From Kribbella capetownensis (GTDB lineage Bacteria > Actinomycetota > Actinomycetes > Propionibacteriales > Kribbellaceae), in assembly GCF_004331485.1 (NCBI RefSeq), contig NZ_SJKD01000001.1, positions 744,001 through 808,000 on the forward strand: a stretch of 64,000 bases of DNA. Reading direction: 5' to 3'. The translations under genes were made by a program, and so were the position numbers. Positions 1-8,009 of the stretch are shown one piece after another (within the stretch, counting starts at the first letter, position 1; each line of letters starts with the position of its first letter). Below the pieces are notes generated by a model. The model was given only the letters and a program-made list of their open reading frames with translations, searched no databases and was not told the DNA's origin.

Positions 1-893
1 TTGTCCCGGCCCTTGCCGACGCCGGCGGAGATGAACTTGGCGTCGTCGCCGAGAACGGCCAGCGCCTCGGCCAGGGTGCACCGGGAACCGTTGATGCCGC
101 ACCGGTCGGTGCCGGTGTTGAAGTACGTACCGGTGAAGCCCCAGTGGTTGCCGGTGTCGGCCTTCGCGTCGATCTTGGTCCAGGCGTTCGAGGCCGAGTT
201 GTCCGGCGAGTACACCAGCGTGGTGTAGGTCGCCCCGGCCACGTCGGGGTTCATCTCGAACTTGATCGAGGGCATGTTGCCCGCGATCGCCGAGTTCTCA
301 CCGGTCTGGAAGACCTCGTACTTGACCGCGCTGAGGGCGACCGGCTTGCCTGTGAAGTCGGCCTCGTTGCCCCACATGACCGCGTCGTTGCCGGTCGGGA
401 CGTTGAAGTTCAGGCCCTCGCCGGACGAGGACTGGCCCAGCTCGGCCCGGGCGTTGCCGATCGTGTTGCGGAAGATCTCGCCCCAGTTCTTCAGGTACGT
501 CGTCCCGACCGGGCCGTTGATCTTCGCCTGGAGCGCGGCGTTCAGGTCGGACTCGTCGACCGTCCCGGCCTTGATCTGGCTGGACGACTTGATCGCGTCG
601 GCCTTGGAGACGTCCGCGGCCGCGATGGCCTGCCGGAAGTCCCAGCCCATCCGGTCCAGCGGGATGGTGTTGGTGTGGATCATCGAACCCCACACCGCGG
701 ACGGGCCGATCTTCGCGGCGGTGACCGCCTGGTTCTTCAGCTGCGCCGTGCCGACGGTGTTCGGCCCCGGGACGACGGCCGCAGCCGTATGCGGTGCCGG
801 TGCAGGACTCGCCGACGCACCTCCAGTCAGCCCCACCGTGGCGACGATCGCCGCCACCCCCAGTACCGCAGCGCGGCCAGTGTGCTTGTGCAT
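1..893 (-). CDS. Secreted hypothetical protein, C-terminus beyond window
   Basis: The gene starts at ATG 893 behind a strong GGAGGGGG ribosome site and runs off the left edge, so only about 297 residues are visible. The N-terminus is a classical signal peptide: basic MHKHTGR, a hydrophobic core, and a likely cleavage after ASA. Next come short motifs of the type VGTAQLKNQAVTAAKIG and a second copy ending in DLNAALQAKING, a pattern I have seen in secreted actinobacterial proteins. The rest is a Trp/Tyr/Asn-rich, probably beta-stranded domain with two cysteines near residues 268 and 275, likely disulfide-bonded outside the cell. I recognise no enzyme family and assign no function. Confidence 0.8.
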   Translation of the reverse strand, partial: MHKHTGRAAVLGVAAIVATVGLTGGASASPAPAPHTAAAVVPGPNTVGTAQLKNQAVTAAKIGPSAVWGSMIHTNTIPLDRMGWDFRQAIAAADVSKADAIKSSSQIKAGTVDESDLNAALQAKINGPVGTTYLKNWGEIFRNTIGNARAELGQSSSGEGLNFNVPTGNDAVMWGNEADFTGKPVALSAVKYEVFQTGENSAIAGNMPSIKFEMNPDVAGATYTTLVYSPDNSASNAWTKIDAKADTGNHWGFTGTYFNTGTDRCGINGSRCTLAEALAVLGDDAKFISAGVGKGRD

Positions 894-1018
894 CGTGTTC
901 CCCCTCCAGGTGCCCGGCCCCCGTGGCCGGATCGTGAGACGCCGGGCATCGAACCCGGACATTGCACCTGGCAACCACCCGCCAGCGCCCCGCCTTGATC
1001 AGTTGCTTGTCGACCTCG

Positions 1019-1054
1019 TGTGCAAGGCCGCCTTGCTGATGACGGCCTTGCACA
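1019..1054 (-). terminator. 12-bp perfect hairpin terminator
   Basis: TGTGCAAGGCCG pairs perfectly with CGGCCTTGCACA across a 12-nt loop. The hairpin abuts the stop codon of the minus-strand gene that ends at 1055, so it most likely terminates that transcript. There is no clear U tract, as is common in actinomycetes. Confidence 0.75.
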
Positions 1055-1759
1055 TCAGAAGTCGGCTTGCGCGGTGATCTTGTCGTACTTGCCCGGCTTC
1101 AGAGTCTTCTCGGTGTCGGACATGTTGATGCACTCGATGTCCTCAGACTGCCCGACCTCCAGGTCGCCAGTACTGGAGCACTGGAAACTGGCCAGCACGC
1201 TGGGGCCCATCAGGAACTTCACCGTGAAGAAGGCCATACTCGGCCCGTCGGAGGTGTTCTTGAGGTTTCCGACGAGCTTGTAGCCGCCGTAGGACTGCGG
1301 CGCGAGCTTCCAACCAGCGGCCATCTCATGCTTGCCGGTCGTGAAGGCCTTGCCCAGGGAGATCTCGCACGGGTCGTTCCGGCTTCCCTCACACTCCGTG
1401 GTGGCCGGTGCCTGCGTCTTCGGCGCCTGGGTGGTGGTCGCGGCCTTGCTCGACGGCTTGGCGCTGGCCTTGGGTGCCGGAGCCGACGTGGCGGTGTCGG
1501 AGCCGGTCGAGGCGGTGTTGTTGTCGCCGGCGCCCCCGCCGCTGGCCGCCGAGATGACGACTATCAACGCGATGAGGCCGCCGACCGGGAAGACCACGAA
1601 ATTGCGGAATTTGTGAGTCTTCTTCCTCGGCGCTGTGGTCTGCTGCCAACCGGGCGGCGCGCCCTGGACCGCCGGCGGGTAGCCCCCCGGCGGAGCCTGG
1701 TTGGGCTGGTTCGTGTACTGCGGCCCCCCGGCCGGGTGCTGCTGGTCCTGCTGAGACAC
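1055..1759 (-). CDS. Membrane-anchored protein with extracellular FxLYD/DUF4352-like domain
   Basis: Start GTG 1759 is chosen because GGGGGAGA lies 6 nt upstream; a longer frame to 1825 lacks such a site. The 234-aa product has a Pro/Gly/Gln-rich cytoplasmic N-terminus (about 1-45), a basic stretch RKKTHKFR, one membrane helix (about 55-73), a long Ala/Ser/Thr/Pro linker, and a folded extracellular domain from about residue 120. That domain has a C..C pair (CEGSRNDPC) and the pattern KLVGNLKNTSDGP followed by FFTVKFL, typical of FxLYD/DUF4352 immunoglobulin-like folds. The role is unknown; such proteins are common single-pass surface proteins in actinomycetes. Confidence 0.8.
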   Translation of the reverse strand: MSQQDQQHPAGGPQYTNQPNQAPPGGYPPAVQGAPPGWQQTTAPRKKTHKFRNFVVFPVGGLIALIVVISAASGGGAGDNNTASTGSDTATSAPAPKASAKPSSKAATTTQAPKTQAPATTECEGSRNDPCEISLGKAFTTGKHEMAAGWKLAPQSYGGYKLVGNLKNTSDGPSMAFFTVKFLMGPSVLASFQCSSTGDLEVGQSEDIECINMSDTEKTLKPGKYDKITAQADF

Positions 1760-1800
1760 AGGTGTCTCCCCCCTCGTGAGTGGTGATGGTGCTGCCCCTG

Positions 1801-1816
1801 CCCGGACTAGACCAGG
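1801..1816 (-). promoter_or_regulatory. Weak dre-like CTAG-centred site
   Basis: CCCGGACTAGACCAGG matches 12 of 16 positions of the DasR operator consensus ACTGGTCTAGACCAGT, with a nearly intact right half. It lies 42-57 nt upstream of the GTG of the anchored protein. It is much weaker than the site at 6415-6430 and may be chance. Confidence 0.3.
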
Positions 1817-1900
1817 AGGGGCCACCGGGTGCTACATCGGTGGGGGAACACGGAGTGTTACATCGGAGCCGGAAGCAACTGATCCCAGTGGCTCGGGGAG

Positions 1901-3145
1901 CTAACTGTTGACGAAGGCGGCGGTCTCGGAGAGGAGGCGGTTGGTGGTGGGTTGGTCGAAGAAGGTGATGAGGGCTTCGTAGGCGCCGGAGTCGGCGGCC
2001 GAGGGGTCGACGATGTACCCGTAGTAGCCATCCGTGTAGCCGATGACGCGGGTGATCGGATGCGTACTGTCCGCCTGCAGGCAGGCACCGTGCAGGGCGA
2101 ACAACTCGACCGGCAGGTTGACCCAGCACACGTCGCCCATCGTCACCACGCTGACCGGCAGGTCCAGCGTCTCCGGCAACGACGCCGCAGCCATCAGCGC
2201 CTGGCCGCGCGCCCCGTCGAGACGCGTCTGCGCGATCCGGGCCGACGGGTCGTCGACGCCGTCACGCAAGGATCGCTCGGCCGTCGCGACGGCCGAGGCC
2301 CGATCGTCGGCCGACGGTAGGTCGCGGACCGGCAGGCTGATCGTCGTACGGCGGATGACCGGGGCGGACTGGGGCAGCTCGAGGCCCGGGCCGGCCAACG
2401 CCTCGCGGACCCGGGACGCGAGCAGACCGCCCAAGCGTGCGACCTCGACGGCACCGCGGCCTTGGCGGGTGAACCGCGGACTGACGTCGCCGGCGGCGCC
2501 CTGGAGGTAGCCGACCACCGCCGGGGCCAACGCGGCGCGGGCGGCGCCTGGCCAGTCGGCAGAGTACTGCAGGTTCTCCGGGCCGTGGGTTGTCGGGTGG
2601 CAGGCGAAGTCCAGCAGGATCGCCTCCAACGCGCCCTCGAGCGAGTGGAGCGCGAGGATGCCGGCGGTGTTGTCGTGCGGACCGTTCTGCCGGTGCCGGT
2701 TGGTGCCGACCCCGATCACCTCGATCGATCGCCAGGACGCCGTCACCGGACGGCGCTCCAACGTTGCATTGGCGATCGACGCGGTCAACGCCTCGTACAG
2801 GACCGGCTCCCGCTCGGCCGGGATGACCGGGTGGATCTGGCCGGTCCAGCCGGACGGCGCGGAGTGGGTGTGGGAAGCGGACACCACCACGTTCGCCGGC
2901 GGGATCCCGGCCACCTTGGCGGCGGCCGCGGCCAGTTCCGTGGTCAGTTGCTTGCCGACAGCAATCGCGTCCAGAGTCAGCCACAACACCCCGGGGTCGT
3001 CCGCCGTACTGAGCCAGATGATGGTGGCTCGCAACGGGTCCGCGGCCCCGGTCGCGGGAGCGGTCCGGGCCGCGTAGCCATCCAGGCGGTGCCCTGGCGG
3101 TGGGGTGACGTCGAGCGACGTCGCGGCGAGCAGGAGATCGGTCAC
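1901..3145 (-). CDS. Neutral/alkaline ceramidase-like amidase (cytoplasmic)
   Basis: This 414-aa product begins at GTG 3145, which overlaps the stop of the upstream permease as GTGA, so it is the last gene of the ABC-transporter operon. It resembles the N-terminal catalytic domain of neutral ceramidases: the zinc-ligand motif SASHTHSAPSGW, HPTTHG, and the stretch GAAGDVSPR, where family enzymes carry the nucleophilic serine. Family members hydrolyse the N-acyl bond of ceramides. No signal peptide is visible and the usual C-terminal immunoglobulin-like domain is missing, so a cytoplasmic amidase acting on an imported N-acylated compound is more plausible than an extracellular ceramidase. Substrate is inferred only from context. 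Confidence 0.8.
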   Translation of the reverse strand: MTDLLLAATSLDVTPPPGHRLDGYAARTAPATGAADPLRATIIWLSTADDPGVLWLTLDAIAVGKQLTTELAAAAAKVAGIPPANVVVSASHTHSAPSGWTGQIHPVIPAEREPVLYEALTASIANATLERRPVTASWRSIEVIGVGTNRHRQNGPHDNTAGILALHSLEGALEAILLDFACHPTTHGPENLQYSADWPGAARAALAPAVVGYLQGAAGDVSPRFTRQGRGAVEVARLGGLLASRVREALAGPGLELPQSAPVIRRTTISLPVRDLPSADDRASAVATAERSLRDGVDDPSARIAQTRLDGARGQALMAAASLPETLDLPVSVVTMGDVCWVNLPVELFALHGACLQADSTHPITRVIGYTDGYYGYIVDPSAADSGAYEALITFFDQPTTNRLLSETAAFVNS

Positions 3146-4047
3146 TTGAGGGCTCCAGCAGTCATACCCGTGCTGATCTGTCGATGGAAGGCAAGATAGA
3201 CCGCCAGCACGGGGAGGATCGAAATGGTCAGTCCGGCGAACAAGCCGGAGAAATCGCTGTGGTACCCCTGGGTCACCGCGATGTTGGCCAGTCCCTGGGT
3301 GACGAGGTAGCGGCTCTCGTCGGTGTTGAGCACCAGCGGGAGCAGGTACTCGTTCCACATCCCGAGGAACTGGAAGATGCCGATGCTGACCAGACCGGGG
3401 CGGGCCAGCGGCAGCATGATCCGGAACAGCACACCCCACTGTGAGCAGCCGTCGACCAGGGCCGCCTCGGCGAGTTCCTTGGACTGGGTCCGGAAGAACG
3501 CGGTCAGGAAGAACACCGAGAACGACATGCCGTGGGTCGCGTACACCAGGATCAGGCCGAGGTACGTGTTGAGCAGACCCAGGTTCTGAACGACGAAGAA
3601 CAACGGCACGAGGGCCATGAACCCAGGGAACACCATGCCGCCAACAAAGACGTAGTACAGCACCCGGCTGCCCGGGAACTCGAAGCGCGCCAGCACGTAC
3701 GCGACCGCTGACGACAGCAGCAGCGTCAGCAGTACGCCGCCACAGACGACGATCACGCTGTTGAAGAAGTAGGTGCCGATGTGGGACTCGCTCCAGGCCC
3801 GGGAGAAGTTGTCCCAGTGCCATACCGACGGCAGACTCCACGGACTCTTGAAGATGTCCGCGTCGGACTTGAACGAGCTGAGCACCGCCCAGAGCAGCGG
3901 GAACAGCACCATCGCGCCCCAGACGAGAACGAAGCCCTGGGACGTGCCGCCCAGCACCCGTGATCCCACGGTCCGCCCGGTCGGCGGGTCCGGTACGGCG
4001 GGAGCCGGGGCGGCGTCGATCCGGGCCGGATCCATCAGTGTGGCCAC
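3142..4047 (-). CDS. ngcG: Carbohydrate ABC permease, NgcG/MalG type
   Basis: The 301-aa integral membrane protein has six predicted helices and the MalG-type cytoplasmic EAA loop (ELAEAALVDGCSQWGVLFRIMLP), which docks the ATPase. Start GTG 4047 has GAGGAG about 6 nt upstream. It follows the MalF-type permease by 9 nt and overlaps the ceramidase-like gene by 4 nt. With its neighbours it forms the membrane channel of a CUT1 sugar importer. The ATPase gene is absent here; such importers in actinomycetes usually share the MsiK ATPase, which is probably encoded elsewhere. The NgcG assignment rests on the NgcE-like binding protein next door. Confidence 0.85.
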   Translation of the reverse strand: MATLMDPARIDAAPAPAVPDPPTGRTVGSRVLGGTSQGFVLVWGAMVLFPLLWAVLSSFKSDADIFKSPWSLPSVWHWDNFSRAWSESHIGTYFFNSVIVVCGGVLLTLLLSSAVAYVLARFEFPGSRVLYYVFVGGMVFPGFMALVPLFFVVQNLGLLNTYLGLILVYATHGMSFSVFFLTAFFRTQSKELAEAALVDGCSQWGVLFRIMLPLARPGLVSIGIFQFLGMWNEYLLPLVLNTDESRYLVTQGLANIAVTQGYHSDFSGLFAGLTISILPVLAVYLAFHRQISTGMTAGALK

Positions 4048-4056
4048 CTGTGCTCC

Positions 4057-4947
4057 TCAGTACTCGACCCGCTCGCGGCGGGTCAGCCGGAACGTCAGCA
4101 GGGTCAGGATCATGTTGATGGCGAACAGCGTTACCCCGATCGCCGAGGCGTAACCGAACTTCCCGTAGGTGAAGGCGTTCGTGTACATGTACAGCGAGAT
4201 CACCTGGGTCGCGTCGTCCGGTCCGCCCGGCCCGACCGACAGGATCTTCACCAGCGCGAACAGGTCCAGCGCGCCGATGACCTGGAACGCGAGCGCGACC
4301 TGGACGGTGTTCCAGATCAGCGGCAGCGTCAGCCGCCAGAACGACTGGAACGCGCCGGCACCGTCGAGCAGCGCGGCCTCGTACAGCTCCCGCGGGATCG
4401 CCGCCATCGCCGCGGTGAACAGTACGACGTAGAAGCCGACGCCACCCCAGACCACCACAGCCATGATCGAGCCGAGCGCTGTCTTGCCGTCACCCAGCCA
4501 CAGCTGGGCCAACCCGTCCAGCCCGATCGCCCGCAGGAACCCGTTGAGCAGTCCGTTGCGCGGCTCGAAGATGAACTGCCACAGCACTCCGACGACGGCG
4601 ATCGACAGCACGCTCGGGAAGAAGTACACGACCTTGTAGAACTTCGCGCCCGGTACGCCGCCGCGGTAGTTCAGCATCGCGGAGAAGAACAGCGACAGCG
4701 TGACGATGATCACCGGCAGGCTGACCAGCAGGAACAGGTTGTGCCGCAGCGCGACCCAGAACACCGAGTCGTGGAACAGCGTGACGAAGTTGCCGAACCC
4801 GATGTAGTGGTAGTCCGCGGACAGACCCTCCCAATCGGTGAACGCGATCGGGAAGGCCTGCACGTACGGCGAGACCACGAACACGGCGTACAAGCCGAGC
4901 GGGATCAGTAGCAGGCTGAGAACGAACCGGTACTTGCCGTGGTGCAT
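4057..4947 (-). CDS. ngcF: Carbohydrate ABC permease, NgcF/MalF type
   Basis: This 296-aa protein has six predicted membrane helices and the EAA motif YEAALLDGAGAFQSFWRLTLP. It starts at ATG 4947, one base after the stop of the binding-protein gene, and is followed 9 nt later by the second permease. It is the MalF-like partner of a heterodimeric CUT1 sugar channel. By synteny with the NgcEFG system of Streptomyces it should carry N-acetylglucosamine, diacetylchitobiose or a related amino sugar, but permease sequence alone does not fix the substrate. Confidence 0.85.
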   Translation of the reverse strand: MHHGKYRFVLSLLLIPLGLYAVFVVSPYVQAFPIAFTDWEGLSADYHYIGFGNFVTLFHDSVFWVALRHNLFLLVSLPVIIVTLSLFFSAMLNYRGGVPGAKFYKVVYFFPSVLSIAVVGVLWQFIFEPRNGLLNGFLRAIGLDGLAQLWLGDGKTALGSIMAVVVWGGVGFYVVLFTAAMAAIPRELYEAALLDGAGAFQSFWRLTLPLIWNTVQVALAFQVIGALDLFALVKILSVGPGGPDDATQVISLYMYTNAFTYGKFGYASAIGVTLFAINMILTLLTFRLTRRERVEY

Positions 4948-4948
4948 G

Positions 4949-6328
4949 TCAGACGTGGAACTTCTTGATCGACGGGTCCTTGGCGGTCTCGTCGGCGTAC
5001 TTCTGCATCTGCTTGCTCCACTCGTCCGGCGTCACCTCGCGGTTCATCAGCGCCGCCATCGCCTTGTCCGAGTTGTCGAGCAGCTTCTTGTACCAGAGCC
5101 GGAACGACCAGTCGGCGAACATGTTGGTGCCGGCCGCGGTGATCACGTCCTGCATGGACTTGTTCGCCGACGACAGCTCGACGCCATCGGCCGCGCCCTG
5201 CACCACCGTCAGTGACTTGGTCACCTCGGTGAAGTTCTTCATGCACTGCTTGGACAGGATGATCCGGAGCAACTCCAGGCCGCCCTGCGGGTTCTTCGCC
5301 TTGGCCGGCACGATCAGCGCCCCACCCGGGCCGCCGGTCACCGTCTCGAACGGCGCCTTGTCGTCCTTCGACCAGCCCGGGACGGGCACCATCGTCATGC
5401 CCAGGTCCTTGGGCGCGATGGCGCCCAGCTCGTTCTCCAGCCAGCCGCCGCACGGGATGAACACGGCCTTGCCCTGCGCCCAGTAGGTCTGCGACTGCGT
5501 GTGCGACAGCGCCTGCGATCCCTCCAGCAGGTAGCCCTTCGCGGCCAGCTCCTGGTAGCCCTCGGCGGCCTGGATCAGCGCCGGGTCACGCCAGGCGTTC
5601 GGCTCCAGATTGTCGACCTTCTTCTTCAGGTCCGGCCCGGCCGCCTTGTACGCCGTCATCAGCATCGGGTTGGTCAGGTAGCCGGGGAACTTGCCCTGGT
5701 AGGTCCACGGTGCGATCCCGGTCTTCTTGATCTCCTCGCAGAGCGCGAGCATCTCGTCCCAGTGCTTGGGGTAGGTCCAGCCGTGCTTGTCCATCAGCGG
5801 CTTGCTGTACCAGATCCCGCCGACGCCGAACACGTACGGCATCTCGTACTTCACGCCGTCGTACCGGCCGGCCTCGGCGACGCCTGGCAGCAGGGTGTCC
5901 TTGACCTTCTTGCCGGGCTCGTCGTACGCGTCCATCTCGAGCAGCGCACCGATGTCCATCACCTGCTTCTTGCTGGCCAAGGTGGCGCCGTCGAGGCCGA
6001 CGTTCTCGATCAGGTCCGGCGGGTTGCCCTGGATGAAGCGGGGCTGGAGTTGCTGCTGGAGCTGCTGGCCGCTGGTCAGCTTCACGTCCGCCTGCGGGAA
6101 CTCCTTGCGGTAGAGATCCAGCGGCATCGTGGTCCATTCCTTGCCGTAGCCGCCGTCGAAGTTGAAGAACTCCAGCGGCTTCGAGCCGTCCACCGAGGCG
6201 CCGGTGCTCGCGGCCGGGGCGGACTTGTCGGCGACCGGCTTCGCACACGATGCGAGCGCCGCCACGGCGGGCGCGGCCAGCGCCACGCGGAGGAGGGTAC
6301 GGCGGTCGACCTTGCCGGCAGTGCTCAT
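4949..6328 (-). CDS. ngcE: NgcE-like amino-sugar binding lipoprotein
   Basis: Start ATG 6328 has GGGAGAGG upstream. The 459-aa precursor has a twin-arginine signal (DRRTLLR) and a lipobox LASC, so it should be a Tat-exported lipoprotein. The mature part is a family 1 solute-binding protein. Segments such as LQPRFIQGNPPDLIEN, GIWYSKPLM, WDEMLALCEEIKKTGI, LEPNAWRDPA and SHTQSQTYW closely recall Streptomyces NgcE, the GlcNAc/diacetylchitobiose receptor. A DasR-type operator lies 87-102 nt upstream of the start, which fits regulation by amino-sugar status. It is the first gene of the importer transcript. Neighbouring kinase and NanE genes support an N-acetylhexosamine ligand; ManNAc or a ManNAc-containing oligosaccharide is a real alternative. 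Confidence 0.85.
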   Translation of the reverse strand: MSTAGKVDRRTLLRVALAAPAVAALASCAKPVADKSAPAASTGASVDGSKPLEFFNFDGGYGKEWTTMPLDLYRKEFPQADVKLTSGQQLQQQLQPRFIQGNPPDLIENVGLDGATLASKKQVMDIGALLEMDAYDEPGKKVKDTLLPGVAEAGRYDGVKYEMPYVFGVGGIWYSKPLMDKHGWTYPKHWDEMLALCEEIKKTGIAPWTYQGKFPGYLTNPMLMTAYKAAGPDLKKKVDNLEPNAWRDPALIQAAEGYQELAAKGYLLEGSQALSHTQSQTYWAQGKAVFIPCGGWLENELGAIAPKDLGMTMVPVPGWSKDDKAPFETVTGGPGGALIVPAKAKNPQGGLELLRIILSKQCMKNFTEVTKSLTVVQGAADGVELSSANKSMQDVITAAGTNMFADWSFRLWYKKLLDNSDKAMAALMNREVTPDEWSKQMQKYADETAKDPSIKKFHV

Positions 6329-6414
6329 GTGTCGCGTCCTCTCCCAGGGTTGAGTTGCGTCATGGATACGCCGCCCGGCACTCGCGCGGAAGAGGATTCG
6401 ACCCTCGTCGACAA

Positions 6415-6430
6415 GGTGGGCTAGACCACT
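6415..6430 (-). promoter_or_regulatory. DasR operator (dre site) upstream of ngcE
   Basis: GGTGGGCTAGACCACT matches 14 of 16 positions of the DasR consensus A(G/C)TGGTCTAGACCA(G/C)T, with a perfect right half. It lies in the 110-bp gap between nanE and ngcE. In Streptomyces, DasR bound here represses amino-sugar uptake genes and is released by glucosamine-6-phosphate. Confidence 0.75.
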
Positions 6431-6438
6431 CGGATGGC

Positions 6439-7110
6439 CTATGTACCCGGGATCGCCTCGACCAACCGGGCCGTGATGTCCATCGGATTCGTGATCGCGT
6501 GACCGACCACGACGGCGTACGCGCCCGCATCGCACACAGCGCGGACGTGTGCGGGCGTACGAATCCTGCCTTCGGCAACGATCGGGCAGTCCAGCTTCGC
6601 CGCGAGCTGCCGGACCAGCTCGACGTCTGGTCCGGTCGGCGGCGTGCCATTGGTATACCCGGACAGCGTGGTCGCGACCAGGTCGGCGCCCGCCGCCCGG
6701 GCCGCGAGACCCGCGTCGACACTGTCCACATCGGCCAGTACCGGTACGCCGAGCTCCTCGTGGATCCGGGCGATCTGCTGGTCCAACCGTTGCCCGTCCG
6801 GTCGCGGTCGCGTCGTGCCGTCCAGCGCGATCAGGTCCGCTCCGGCCTCGGCCACCCCGACGGCCGAGTCGTACGTCGGGGTGATGAACACGCCGGCCGG
6901 GTCGCCGAGTTTGTTCAGCCCGATGATCGGCAGGTCCGTCACTGCCCGGATCGCGGCCACGTCGAGTGCCCCGTTCGCCCGGATCGCCCCGGCTCCTCCC
7001 GCCTCGGCCGCGCGAGCCATCAGCGCCATCGCCTCGGGCGAGTAGAACGGGTTGCCAGGCCCGGCCTGACAGGACACCACAAGGGTGCCGTGGGCAAGAA
7101 CTCTCATCAT
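6439..7110 (-). CDS. nanE: N-acylglucosamine-6-phosphate 2-epimerase NanE
   Basis: NanE interconverts N-acetylmannosamine-6-phosphate and N-acetylglucosamine-6-phosphate. The 223-aa TIM-barrel protein shows the family landmarks LVVSCQAGPGNPF near the N-terminus, IIGLNKLG, GADLIALDGTTRPRP, VLADVDS, ATTLSGYT, VAEGRI and AVVVGHAIT. The ATG at 7110 overlaps the kinase stop as ATGA; the adjacent ATG at 7107 has better spacing to AGGGA and could be the true start. It is the third gene of the run that begins with the 886-aa protein. Its presence implies that ManNAc or a ManNAc-yielding compound, rather than GlcNAc alone, passes through this locus. Confidence 0.92.
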   Translation of the reverse strand: MMRVLAHGTLVVSCQAGPGNPFYSPEAMALMARAAEAGGAGAIRANGALDVAAIRAVTDLPIIGLNKLGDPAGVFITPTYDSAVGVAEAGADLIALDGTTRPRPDGQRLDQQIARIHEELGVPVLADVDSVDAGLAARAAGADLVATTLSGYTNGTPPTGPDVELVRQLAAKLDCPIVAEGRIRTPAHVRAVCDAGAYAVVVGHAITNPMDITARLVEAIPGT

Positions 7111-8009
7111 TCCCTGCTTTGTCGTCTGCGGTGGATCACGGTCAAGGCGGCGTACGGATGCAGCGACCCGGTCGCGAGCCGCTCGGCGCCGTCGAGCGAG
7201 TTGCCGACGGCCGGGGTGAGCTGTGCGCGGGCCGACAGCGCCGCGCGGACCGGCTCCAGCAACTGATCGCCGGCACCGCGGAACAGCCCGCCGACACATG
7301 CGACCGGTACAGGTCCTTCGCCGGCCAACTGCGCAACGGCCGCGTTGATCGTCTCCCCGATGTCCCCGGCCGCCCGTACGACGAGGTCCGCGGCAACCGG
7401 GTCGCCTTCGGCGGCACAGCGCAGTACGTCGGGGGCGAAGCGGGCAACGTCGTCGACCAGCGTCGGCGACCGGTAGAGGGTGACTGGATCGAGCGGGGTG
7501 TCCGCGAGCTTCGTCACCGGCCCGCGACCGTCGCGGGCACGCTGGACGGCGACCAGACCGGCACGACCGATCGCGAAGGCACTGCCCGCGTCGCCGAACA
7601 GGTACCCGTGCCCGTCGAGCTTGTGCCAACTGCCGTCGCGATCCACCGCGAGACACACGAGTCCGGTGCCTGCGGCAACCACCACGCCGTACCCGTCGGG
7701 CAATGCGCCGGCATGTGCAGTCACCATGTCCTGCGTCAGTCGCACCTCATCGGCGTCCAGGAGCTCGCCGACGTCCGCCGCGAACTCCTCCGCGGCGCCA
7801 GGCACAGGCGGATAACCTGTCAGGCCGAGAGCGACCACCTCGACCGGGCCTGTCACACCCGCCTCGGCCGCGGCTGAGCCGACAGCGGTCAGCATGCGCC
7901 GGAGCGCGTCCGGGCCGTGCGTGTACCCAGGGCCCGTGCCGGTACGCCGGGACGGGAGGGCTCGGAGTCGGAGGGCGGACTGACCGCCGTCGATGGCGAG
8001 GTGAGTCAT
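7107..8009 (-). CDS. N-acetylhexosamine kinase, BadF/BadG/BcrA family
   Basis: The 300-aa protein belongs to the ASKHA sugar-kinase fold: MTHLAIDGGQS is the phosphate-1 loop, VVVAAGTGLVCLAV the phosphate-2 region, GHGYLFGDAGSAFAIG the sugar-binding segment and VACVGGLF the adenosine motif. This is the layout of the N-acetylglucosamine kinases of the BadF group, which phosphorylate the 6-hydroxyl. Start ATG 8009 overlaps the upstream stop as ATGA and nanE follows with another ATGA overlap, so the three genes are co-translated. With NanE downstream, ManNAc is as likely a substrate as GlcNAc. Confidence 0.88.
   Translation of the reverse strand: MTHLAIDGGQSALRLRALPSRRTGTGPGYTHGPDALRRMLTAVGSAAAEAGVTGPVEVVALGLTGYPPVPGAAEEFAADVGELLDADEVRLTQDMVTAHAGALPDGYGVVVAAGTGLVCLAVDRDGSWHKLDGHGYLFGDAGSAFAIGRAGLVAVQRARDGRGPVTKLADTPLDPVTLYRSPTLVDDVARFAPDVLRCAAEGDPVAADLVVRAAGDIGETINAAVAQLAGEGPVPVACVGGLFRGAGDQLLEPVRAALSARAQLTPAVGNSLDGAERLATGSLHPYAALTVIHRRRQSRE

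Noticed and set aside
941-960. tRNA T-arm-like hairpin (CCGGG/CCCGG with a TTCGA-type loop on the minus strand)
   Set aside because: No matching acceptor stem, anticodon arm or D arm could be built around it, so it is not a tRNA.
3146-3841. A continuous 646-codon frame reading through the permease into the ceramidase-like gene
   Set aside because: Upstream of 3145 it lies in another frame of the MalG-type permease, which has clear motifs; GTG 3145 with the GTGA overlap is the real start.
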